Under the pieces are notes generated by a model. The model worked only from the letters and a program-made list of their open reading frames with translations. It was not told the DNA's origin and searched no databases. From contig CATECQ010000020.1 in NCBI GenBank assembly GCA_949498985.1, forward strand, positions 1 through 37,840: a stretch of DNA of 37,840 nt, written 5' to 3'. This document shows positions 19,426 through 26,149 of the stretch, in pieces. Positions within the stretch are counted from its first letter, which is position 1; each line of letters opens with the position of its first letter. The translations under genes were made by a program, and so were the position numbers. This stretch comes from Glaciecola sp. HTCC2999. GTDB lineage: Bacteria > Pseudomonadota > Gammaproteobacteria > Enterobacterales > Alteromonadaceae.

Positions 19426-19641
19426 ATGATCAACGAAATACATTTTCAATTTGCTTCTGCTCCTGAAGCTTATCGTTTTTTAAATGAATTAACACATTGG
19501 TCAAAAGCACAGGTCAAGGCCAAATTGTTTAAATCATCTAGCAGTGTATCGGTGAGTTATGAAGTCGATAGTTCAGGTTTTGACTACACAATCTCAGATT
19601 TAGACGACTTAGCTCAACAATACGGGGGAGAAGAAATCTAA
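19426..19641 (+). CDS. Small conserved-looking protein, coupled to ppiC
   Basis: A 71-residue protein I do not recognise. It starts [21 protein letters not shown], has a basic middle ([10 protein letters not shown]), an alternating serine/valine beta strand ([11 protein letters not shown]) and an acidic C-terminal helix ([14 protein letters not shown]). No signal peptide or membrane segment. Its stop codon overlaps the start of ppiC (TAATG), so the two are translationally coupled. A TATAAT element (19367-19372) lies 54 bases upstream but without a good -35 box. Coding status is supported by the overlap and by a good-quality start region (CAGGA about 12 bases upstream). Confidence 0.75.
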   Translation: MINEIHFQFASAPEAYRFLNELTHWSKAQVKAKLFKSSSSVSVSYEVDSSGFDYTISDLDDLAQQYGGEEI

Positions 19642-19919
19642 TGGCCGTTGCAGCAGCGATTCATATTTTAGTTAACACTGAAAAACAAGCACTTGATATC
19701 TTAGCTCAAATTAAACAAGGCAAAGATTTTGGTAAACTCGCTAAACAGCATTCGATTTGCCCATCGCGAAAGCGTGGTGGAGATTTGGGCGAATTCAAAC
19801 AGGGTCAGATGGTCAAACAATTTGACGATGTGGTTTTTAAAAAGCCCATTTTAACTGTCCATGGCCCGGTTAAAACAAAGTTCGGTTATCACTTAATTAA
19901 AACGTTGTATCGTCATTAA
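19641..19919 (+). CDS. ppiC: Peptidyl-prolyl cis-trans isomerase, parvulin type
   Basis: A single-domain parvulin of 92 residues, nearly the same length as E. coli PpiC (93). Motifs: [53 protein letters not shown], and the end [14 protein letters not shown]. It lacks a signal peptide, so it acts on proline bonds in the cytoplasm. The ATG overlaps the stop of the preceding small gene (TAATG), which links their expression. Downstream, 126 bases separate it from the hybrid kinase gene, which has its own promoter. Confidence 0.96.
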   Translation: MAVAAAIHILVNTEKQALDILAQIKQGKDFGKLAKQHSICPSRKRGGDLGEFKQGQMVKQFDDVVFKKPILTVHGPVKTKFGYHLIKTLYRH

Positions 19920-19977
19920 CATCATGAATTGAACATCCGTTTTTATCTATACTAAAGTATACTTTTAACGCTGTGGT

Positions 19978-20006
19978 TTGTGAATAACACCCTTCCACAC
20001 TATAAT
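19978..20006 (+). promoter_or_regulatory. Predicted sigma70 promoter of the hybrid kinase gene
   Basis: TTGTGA (19978-19983) and a perfect TATAAT (20001-20006) are 17 bases apart. The kinase start codon (GTG 20046) is 40 bases downstream, preceded by AGGGTGG as ribosome site. Confidence 0.7.
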
Positions 20007-20045
20007 GATAAGACACAGATTTAACAATAATAGGGTGGCATTTTA

Positions 20046-22436
20046 GTGAAGTTGTTTGCAGTGATAGTCATCTATTGTTTTATGTTGTTGTACGCTGATT
20101 TTTCTCAGGCTGGACCAAGTCAGACACCTTCTCCAACTCAATTTCAAAATAAAGAGACTTCTGATACCCACAGCTCCACGAAGTCTTTTATCTTAACACC
20201 GGAATTAGGCATTGATCAGCCGAAAAACATTCTTGTGTTGTTATCTTGGAGCCCTTTGTTCCCATGGTCTCAAAGCATGCAACAGGGATTAATATCGGCG
20301 ATTGAAGCTCAAGATGAATTCATCCAACTATATGTAACGTCTATGTATGAGTCACCCACATTTTCTACTAGTGCCAGGTACAATTTTGACCTTGGGCTAC
20401 GTGCCAAATATGAGAATATAAAATTTAATGGGATTATTGCAGACTCACGTGCTGCGTTTGACTATTTGCAAGCATTACCCATCGACGATCCTGATTTTGG
20501 ACAAATCCCCACTTATTTCATCTATTTTACCCAAGAAGACATCCTCAGTACGCCTTATCAAAAAACCATTATGGAAGCGCAACAAGATTCGATTAAAAAA
20601 ACATTATTATTCATGTACGAATCTCACCCAACAATCGATACGTTACATATTATCAGTAATGACCAATATATTTATCAACCTTATATTGATGCTATTGAGC
20701 ACAGCACAGCTGAGCTAGGCGTTACGGTCGATGTTCAGTTCTATGACTATGCGGATTTATCGCAATACCAAAGCCAAGTCAGTCAAATTCCTGAGAATGA
20801 TGTGATCATTTATCTTCCCACATTTATCTCAAATCAAACCAGAAATCTTAATGCCCAACAAGTACTCGCGCAGATTGCTCCTCATGCAAGCGTCCCCATT
20901 TATAGCTTTTGGCATAATTTTGTTGGAGTTGGGGCGGTCGGCGGTAATCTAATGAACCCACATTTTTATGGCGTCGATGCAATCCAAAGTATCCTCACCT
21001 ATCAAAAAAATGGATATTTTACAAAAACAGAAGATTTAGGCGAGTGGATTTTTGATGAGAAAATTCTTAAACAATTTAATTTATCTGTTCCTAGCTATGT
21101 GTCATCTTATAAGCGCATTAATGCCGCTAGCACGATTTGGGCTGATTATCCTATTGAGACTGCCAGCTTTATCGTCTTTTTTGTATTTATCATCTTATTA
21201 GTGTTTGTTTATAAACAAAACCGTTTATCTAAAGCACTAAAATATTCAAAAATAGCGGAAAGAGAAGCCGCGGCTAATGCATTAAGAATCTCAAATTTAT
21301 CTAAGACCAAAAGTAAATTTATCGCTACCATGAGTCATGAAATTCGGACGCCAATTAATGGTATTTTTGGTGCACTGAATTTAATGGCCAAACAATCCCC
21401 CTCAAAAAATCAACGTCAATATTTAGACATGGCTCAGTATTGCACCGAAAATTTACTCAATACGGTTAATGATGTCTTAGATTTTTCAAGGATGGACTCA
21501 GGCCAATTTGAAATTATCGCCAAACCTTTCTCTCCGGTAACATTGCTCAATGATGTTTATCGGTATTCACAGCTCATTTCTAAAGATACCGATTTGATTG
21601 TTAAGTTGGATGTCGACATGTTAGTGGATGTGCCATTGTTAGGCGATAAAATGCGTCTACAACAGGTATTAAATAATCTATTAAATAATGCCGTTAAATT
21701 TACGCCCAAAGGCTCAGTGAAAATTAAAGCGAACATTGAATCCAACTCAGATTCGCACTATCAACTGAACATTAGCATTACTGATACCGGTATTGGCATT
21801 TCCAAAGACGATATCAATAAGCTGTTTTCTCCATTTATTCAAATTAACGACACATTAGAACGTTCCCAAGAAGGCAGTGGTTTAGGGTTATCCATATGTA
21901 AGGAAATTATAAACTTGATGCAGGGAACGATTCATGTCGAGAGCACATTGGGTCAAGGTAGTCGTTTTCACGTTGAATTACGACTCCCATTAGCCGAAGA
22001 ACAGATTGAAACAAACAGCCAACACTCAATGGATAACCAAACTTCCATAGAACATAAGACATGTAATATCCTTTTAGTGGAAGATAACAAAATTAACCAA
22101 GCCGTAATGCGCTCTCAGTTAGAACAACTAGGACATCAAGTGACCATAGGAGAAAATGGCCAGCATGCCTTAGAAATATTAGCTGTGCACACCCAGACAT
22201 TTGATGTCGTGTTAATGGATATACAGATGCCCGTTCTCAATGGCTACGATACAACGCTCGCTATTCGCAACGGTGAAGTAGGTAGTCAATATCAAAAAAT
22301 GCCTATTTTAGCGCTTACAGCCCATGCGAGTTTGGATGAACATGAAAGCATTAATGTCGAGGTCTTTAATCACTACCTCATCAAACCCGTCCAAGAACAT
22401 AAACTTCAAGCGGCTCTCAACGCTTCATGCCGATAA
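20046..22436 (+). CDS. Hybrid sensor histidine kinase with periplasmic-binding-protein-like sensor
   Basis: A 796-residue membrane sensor. Layout: signal sequence (1-23), an extracytoplasmic region of about 350 residues that begins KNILVLLSWSPLFPWSQSMQQGL and has the look of an ABC-type substrate-binding (type 1 periplasmic) fold, one membrane segment at about 377-396 (SFIVFFVFIILLVFVY), a short linker, HisKA with His431 in MSHEIRTPING, HATPase_c (NNLLNNAVKF, DTGIGIS, GSGLGLSICK), and a receiver with Asp725 in VLMDIQMPVLNG and the later ALTAHAS and IKP. It thus senses a ligand outside and passes phosphate to its own receiver; no HPt domain is present, so a separate phosphotransfer protein is expected elsewhere. 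Start is GTG 20046 with site AGGGTGG. Ligand unknown. No response-regulator gene adjoins. Confidence 0.9.
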   Translation: MKLFAVIVIYCFMLLYADFSQAGPSQTPSPTQFQNKETSDTHSSTKSFILTPELGIDQPKNILVLLSWSPLFPWSQSMQQGLISAIEAQDEFIQLYVTSMYESPTFSTSARYNFDLGLRAKYENIKFNGIIADSRAAFDYLQALPIDDPDFGQIPTYFIYFTQEDILSTPYQKTIMEAQQDSIKKTLLFMYESHPTIDTLHIISNDQYIYQPYIDAIEHSTAELGVTVDVQFYDYADLSQYQSQVSQIPENDVIIYLPTFISNQTRNLNAQQVLAQIAPHASVPIYSFWHNFVGVGAVGGNLMNPHFYGVDAIQSILTYQKNGYFTKTEDLGEWIFDEKILKQFNLSVPSYVSSYKRINAASTIWADYPIETASFIVFFVFIILLVFVYKQNRLSKALKYSKIAEREAAANALRISNLSKTKSKFIATMSHEIRTPINGIFGALNLMAKQSPSKNQRQYLDMAQYCTENLLNTVNDVLDFSRMDSGQFEIIAKPFSPVTLLNDVYRYSQLISKDTDLIVKLDVDMLVDVPLLGDKMRLQQVLNNLLNNAVKFTPKGSVKIKANIESNSDSHYQLNISITDTGIGISKDDINKLFSPFIQINDTLERSQEGSGLGLSICKEIINLMQGTIHVESTLGQGSRFHVELRLPLAEEQIETNSQHSMDNQTSIEHKTCNILLVEDNKINQAVMRSQLEQLGHQVTIGENGQHALEILAVHTQTFDVVLMDIQMPVLNGYDTTLAIRNGEVGSQYQKMPILALTAHASLDEHESINVEVFNHYLIKPVQEHKLQAALNASCR

Positions 22437-22500
22437 ACTTCTGACCCAAAAATCACATTCCCAATCAATGTCATCATAGTGTCGCATCATCGTCACACGC

Positions 22501-22528
22501 TTGTCATATATCACTTTCACAATACTAT
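22501..22528 (+). promoter_or_regulatory. Predicted sigma70 promoter of the PAP2-glycosyltransferase pair
   Basis: TTGTCA (22501-22506) and TACTAT (22523-22528) with a 16-base spacer. A short palindrome, AATAC-N4-GTATT (22521-22534), overlaps the -10 box and could be an operator. A start site near 22535 favours the ATG at 22556 for the downstream gene. Confidence 0.5.
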
Positions 22529-22555
22529 GGTATTAAGTTGAATGAGATAACACTG

Positions 22556-23080
22556 ATGGGTTTAGACAAAATCATAGATGCAGATGTGAAATGTTTACAA
22601 TGGGTTTATCAATACACTCAGAATAAATCCTGTCGCCGGATCATATGGCTATCAAAAACCGGTGATGGTTACTTATACTTGTTGATTGGCCTATTACTGT
22701 GGCAATTTGAACCAGAGCATGGTCCGCTATTTTTAGCTACAGCTTTAATGGCATATGCGCTAGAAATCCCGGTCTATCTGATCCTTAAACATGCATTCAA
22801 ACGTCGTCGCCCTGCTCAGTTTGTCCCTAATTTTTCTGCCCATATTCAACCCTCTGATAAATTCAGTTTACCTTCAGGTCACACAGCAGCTGCATTTTTA
22901 ATGGCATTTATCTTATCAAGCTTTTACCCAAGTATTGCCCCAGTTGCTTACGTATGGGCAAGTGGCATTGGCATAAGTCGGGTTATGCTAGGTGTACATT
23001 ACCCAACTGATGTGATTTTAGGAGCTTTGTTGGGTTCAAGCATTGGCATGTTCATGACATGGATGGATTATGCCTTATGA
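22556..23080 (+). CDS. PAP2-family membrane phosphatase
   Basis: An integral membrane acid phosphatase of the PAP2 superfamily (about 174 residues). The three signature motifs are complete: KHAFKRRRP (K-X6-RP), LPSGHTAAAF (PSGH), and SRVMLGVHYPTD (SR-X5-H-X3-D). About five hydrophobic segments are visible. Relatives dephosphorylate phosphatidate, phosphatidylglycerol phosphate or undecaprenyl pyrophosphate. A TTG start at 22538 is possible in frame, but the predicted promoter would leave it almost without a leader, so the ATG at 22556 (GAG about 9 bases upstream) is preferred. Its stop overlaps the next gene in an ATGA arrangement, so a common role in lipid-linked sugar metabolism is plausible. 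Confidence 0.9.
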   Translation: MGLDKIIDADVKCLQWVYQYTQNKSCRRIIWLSKTGDGYLYLLIGLLLWQFEPEHGPLFLATALMAYALEIPVYLILKHAFKRRRPAQFVPNFSAHIQPSDKFSLPSGHTAAAFLMAFILSSFYPSIAPVAYVWASGIGISRVMLGVHYPTDVILGALLGSSIGMFMTWMDYAL

Positions 23081-24159
23081 CACACATGACTAAAATTTTA
23101 TATGGCGTTCAAGGAACTGGGAACGGACACATCACACGCGCACGAATTATGGCAACAGCATTTGCGCAACGTGATGATGTACATGTGGATTACCTATTTA
23201 GTGGTCGAGATATCGATAAATACTTTGACATGGAGGCATTTGGTCATTATCAAACGCGCCGTGGGTTAAGTTTTTCGACAAACAATGGCTCAATAAATGT
23301 GCTCAATACTGTTCGTCAAAATTCATTAATACAGTGTTGGAAAGACATCCGAGATCTCAACGTCAGTGAGTATGATGTTGTGATAAATGATTTTGAACCG
23401 ATTACGGCATGGGCTGCCAAGTTATCAAGCGTACCTTGTATTAATATTTCACACCAAGCCGCATTTGCATGCCCGATTCCCCAAGCTTCAAAAACATTAA
23501 TAGACCGGGCTATCTTACATTCGTTTGCTCCAAGTAATATCCGTCTAGGGGTGCATTGGTATCATTTTGGTCAACACATCTTACCGCCATTTATTAAACA
23601 GCATCATCAAAATAGTGCGACACTCAGTGAGCATATACTTGTTTACTTACCCTTTGAATCACTCAATGAAATTAAAGAATGTATTGAACCCTTATCAGAA
23701 CAATCATTTATTGTATTTCACCCGGATATTAAACACTCTCATACCATTAATAATGTCCAATATCGGTCACCCGGATACAGTGAATTTCAAAGCGCACTGC
23801 ATCAATGTGTTGGCGTAATCGCCAATGGGGGATTTGAGCTATCCAGTGAAGCGTTGGTATTAGGGAAAAAACTGTTACTCAAACCATTAGCCGGTCAGTT
23901 TGAGCAATCTTCTAATATTATGACATTGCAATCATTAGGGTTATGTGAATTTATGCCGTTCTTATCCTCTGAGTTTATTGATGATTGGTTAGAAACACAA
24001 GGTAACTCCCCTATCCATTTTCCGGATCAATCCTCTGTGTTAGTGGATTGGATCCTACAAAAACAGTGGGATAAACCACAAACTCTATGCGACAAGTTAT
24101 GGCAAAATGTCCATTTCCCACAAAATGTCTCTGAACGCCTGACGACATTATCTCGATAA
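23077..24159 (+). CDS. MJ1255/VC2487-family glycosyltransferase
   Basis: A GT-B-like glycosyltransferase of about 360 residues. The N terminus KILYGVQGTGNGHITRARIMA is the glycine-rich loop typical of this family (TIGR00661-type, MurG/UGT-like fold); DVVINDFEPITAWAAKL and the C-terminal donor-site-like region GVIANGGFELSSEALVLGKKLLLKPL with QFEQSSN complete the pattern. The frame can extend to 23059, but ATG 23077 forms an ATGA overlap with the PAP2 stop and starts MTHMTKILYG; ATG 23086 is another option. No membrane segment. Donor and acceptor are unknown; the overlap with a lipid-phosphate phosphatase suggests a lipid or lipid-carrier acceptor. A perfect hairpin follows the stop codon. Confidence 0.87.
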   Translation: MTHMTKILYGVQGTGNGHITRARIMATAFAQRDDVHVDYLFSGRDIDKYFDMEAFGHYQTRRGLSFSTNNGSINVLNTVRQNSLIQCWKDIRDLNVSEYDVVINDFEPITAWAAKLSSVPCINISHQAAFACPIPQASKTLIDRAILHSFAPSNIRLGVHWYHFGQHILPPFIKQHHQNSATLSEHILVYLPFESLNEIKECIEPLSEQSFIVFHPDIKHSHTINNVQYRSPGYSEFQSALHQCVGVIANGGFELSSEALVLGKKLLLKPLAGQFEQSSNIMTLQSLGLCEFMPFLSSEFIDDWLETQGNSPIHFPDQSSVLVDWILQKQWDKPQTLCDKLWQNVHFPQNVSERLTTLSR

Positions 24160-24164
24160 GAGAT

Positions 24165-24199
24165 ATTCCCCCCTTAATACTCACCATTAAGGGGGGAAT
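24165..24199. terminator. Perfect 14-bp inverted repeat after the glycosyltransferase gene
   Basis: ATTCCCCCCTTAAT (24165-24178) is the exact reverse complement of ATTAAGGGGGGAAT (24186-24199), with a 7-base loop. It begins 5 bases after the stop codon, so a transcription-termination or RNA 3'-end protection role is likely, but neither strand has a T tract after the stem, so it is not a canonical intrinsic terminator. Confidence 0.55.
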
Positions 24200-24284
24200 A
24201 CCTTGAATCATCATGCACATCAATGTCTACATTAACCCACTATCAACTTCAAAAAAGCTAACATTTATCTTAATTAAGCGTTAC

Positions 24285-24293
24285 GCTATCACT
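24285..24293 (+). repeat. 9-base repeat copy 1, upstream of the AraC gene
   Basis: GCTATCACT at 24285-24293 recurs exactly at 25110-25118, in the upstream region of the EamA gene. A related CTATCAA lies at 24239-24245. A candidate recognition sequence for the AraC-type regulator encoded between the two copies. Confidence 0.45.
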
Positions 24294-24316
24294 CATCAAC
24301 AGTCGTTAAACTTAAG

Positions 24317-25042
24317 GTGATACACCGTCTCACAATGCCAAATATACTCTCTATTCGCTCTTACAGTAGTAAGCCAATCACGCATTCTCATGACTTTAAT
24401 CAATTAGTGTTGCCGTTGCGAGGGGTTATCAACATTCGTGTGGGTGATTTTAATGGCAAAGTGACTCCAGGTGAATGTGTGATCGTGAAAGCCGGAGAAG
24501 CACATTTATTTACGGCTGAATCAAACGCAAGATTTGTGGTGGCCGACATGCCTAAACTGCCAAACAACATATCATCTTCACAGTACACGGTTTTTGCGAT
24601 TAGCACTTCGCTTATCAGTTATTTACACTTTATCGAAAATCAGTTGGAGCATCAGATCAATGCCCCTTTAGAAGCGGCGATGTTCGACACATTTTTCTTA
24701 TTACTCTCTGAACAAGTACTATTACCTACTTTAGACAAAAGGATTTGTGCAGCAATATCCTACATAGAACTCAATATAGAAAAACCGCTTCAAATTAAAT
24801 ATTTAGCCAAAGTCGCTTGTTTGAGCGAAACACAGTTCAAGAAATTATTTAAACAACAAACAGCTTCAACAGTGATGAGATATGTCACAAAACTTCGCAT
24901 GGAAAAAGCCCAAGCCTTACTGATGCATACAGATTACCCATTGCAGATAATAGGTGAAAAAGTTGGTTATAAAGATTTATCGGCTTTCAGTCGAAAATTT
25001 TCGCAATTTTATGGTTTCCCCCCCACCAAGTTTAACGCATAA
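24317..25042 (+). CDS. AraC-family transcriptional regulator with N-terminal cupin
   Basis: A regulator of up to 241 residues. The N-terminal half is a cupin-like effector domain (SHDFNQLVLPLRGVINIRVG, TPGECVIVKAGEAHLFTA), the C-terminal 100 residues carry the two helix-turn-helix units of AraC proteins (IKYLAKVACLSETQFKKLFK and LQIIGEKVGYKDLSAFSRKF, ending GFPPTKF). The first start is GTG 24317; ATG 24335 is also possible, and neither has a convincing ribosome site at normal distance. The next gene on the same strand, 101 bases away, encodes an EamA exporter; AraC-EamA pairs of this kind are common and the regulator usually controls the transporter. A 9-base repeat shared by both upstream regions supports this here. 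Confidence 0.9.
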   Translation: MIHRLTMPNILSIRSYSSKPITHSHDFNQLVLPLRGVINIRVGDFNGKVTPGECVIVKAGEAHLFTAESNARFVVADMPKLPNNISSSQYTVFAISTSLISYLHFIENQLEHQINAPLEAAMFDTFFLLLSEQVLLPTLDKRICAAISYIELNIEKPLQIKYLAKVACLSETQFKKLFKQQTASTVMRYVTKLRMEKAQALLMHTDYPLQIIGEKVGYKDLSAFSRKFSQFYGFPPTKFNA

Positions 25043-25109
25043 AATAAGTCCTTATGGTTAATAAATGCGTCCGAATTGTTAAACCATTCTTCATGTAAAA
25101 GCATATAAT

Positions 25110-25131
25110 GCTATCACTATAATATTGATAG
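25110..25131 (+). promoter_or_regulatory. Palindrome over the -10 box of the EamA gene, with 9-base repeat copy 2
   Basis: CTATCA (25111-25116) and TGATAG (25126-25131) form a perfect inverted repeat around 9 bases that include a TATAAT hexamer (25118-25123). The first arm is part of GCTATCACT (25110-25118), the same 9-mer found upstream of the AraC gene. A second small palindrome, AGCAT-ATA-ATGCT (25100-25112), adjoins and contains another TATAAT-like hexamer. This looks like an operator over the promoter; no good -35 box is visible, as is common for activator-dependent promoters. Confidence 0.5.
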
Positions 25132-25143
25132 TAAGGCGCCTTT

Positions 25144-26070
25144 GTGAGTCAAAAATACGAACGTTTTCATGGTACGTTTGCCATTATCTTGGCAAGCCTT
25201 TTATGGGGAACAACAGGCACTGCGGCAAGTTTGTCTCCTGATATAAGCCCATTAGCAATAGGTGCTTTTTCGATGGGATCAGCAGGGGTATTGCTTATGT
25301 TTACTGCACGTAAAACACTGAGTGTCGACTATAAGTTACTACTGGCTCAACCCAAAATATTATTTTTGGGTGCTTTATCAATAGCAATCTATCCCTTAGC
25401 ATTTTATTCTTCAATGCGCTTCGCTGGGGTAGCAATTGGCACCGTTGTATCGATTGCCACAGCACCATTTTTTGCTGCGATTCTTGAGCGTCTCATTAGT
25501 AAAAAACGGATTTCTTTTCAATGGTTAATAAGTTTTATCATTGGGGTAATAGGGATAGCTCTTTTAACACTCGGGAAAGAGCAAGCTAGTCATACAACAC
25601 AAAATATATTGCTACAACATATAGGGATTGTACTGGGTTTTATTGCAGGTCTCACTTACGCAAGCTATTCATGGGCGGCAAGACACTTAATTGAAAGTGG
25701 TGTCCATTCACAATCCTCTATGTCAAGCATGTTCGGTTGTGCCGCTCTGCTTTTATTACCATCTTTATGGTTCACCGGTGAAAATTTATTTTCAAGCCCT
25801 ACCAACACTCTTGTGTCGTTGTATATGGCTATCATCCCTATGTATCTTGGTTATCTGTTTTTTGCTTTTGGTCTCAAACGGATAGATGCCAGTAAGGCGA
25901 CGTTAATCACCCTCATTGAACCCTTAGTCGCGACTCTCTTAGCCGTTTCAATCATTGGTGAAAGTTTCAAAATGATGGGTTGGTTCGGTATGTTGTTAAT
26001 CTCATTATGTTTATTATTACAAACATCAAATTTTCAACGTCAACCCAAGTCAATGCCTCAATCTTTCTAG
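25144..26070 (+). CDS. EamA-family (DMT superfamily) transporter
   Basis: A ten-segment inner-membrane protein of 308 residues of the drug/metabolite transporter superfamily. The two homologous EamA halves are visible: residues about 12-140 (ASLLWGTTGTAASLSPDISP, MRFAGVAIGTVVSIATAPFFAAILE) and about 158-298 (GLTYASYSWAARHLIESG, YLFFAFGLKRIDASKATLITLIEPLVATLLAV). Such proteins mostly export amino acids or other small metabolites; the substrate is not readable. The start is GTG 25144 with a good ribosome site (TAAGG, 8 bases upstream). It follows the AraC regulator and is probably under its control. Confidence 0.93.
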   Translation: MSQKYERFHGTFAIILASLLWGTTGTAASLSPDISPLAIGAFSMGSAGVLLMFTARKTLSVDYKLLLAQPKILFLGALSIAIYPLAFYSSMRFAGVAIGTVVSIATAPFFAAILERLISKKRISFQWLISFIIGVIGIALLTLGKEQASHTTQNILLQHIGIVLGFIAGLTYASYSWAARHLIESGVHSQSSMSSMFGCAALLLLPSLWFTGENLFSSPTNTLVSLYMAIIPMYLGYLFFAFGLKRIDASKATLITLIEPLVATLLAVSIIGESFKMMGWFGMLLISLCLLLQTSNFQRQPKSMPQSF

Positions 26071-26093
26071 AATATCTCATTATCACTTACAAA

Positions 26094-26117
26094 AATGGTG
26101 CACCTAAGTGCACCATT
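26094..26117 (-). terminator. Hairpin terminator between the EamA gene and gcvP
   Basis: AATGGTGCAC (26094-26103) and GTGCACCATT (26108-26117) form a perfect 10-bp stem with a CTAA loop. Read on the minus strand the stem is followed by a short T run, so it best serves the gcv operon, whose last stop is 33 bases upstream; it may act for the convergent EamA gene too. Confidence 0.65.
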
Positions 26118-26149
26118 TACAAAATATAGACAATCTTAAATGCCGTGAT

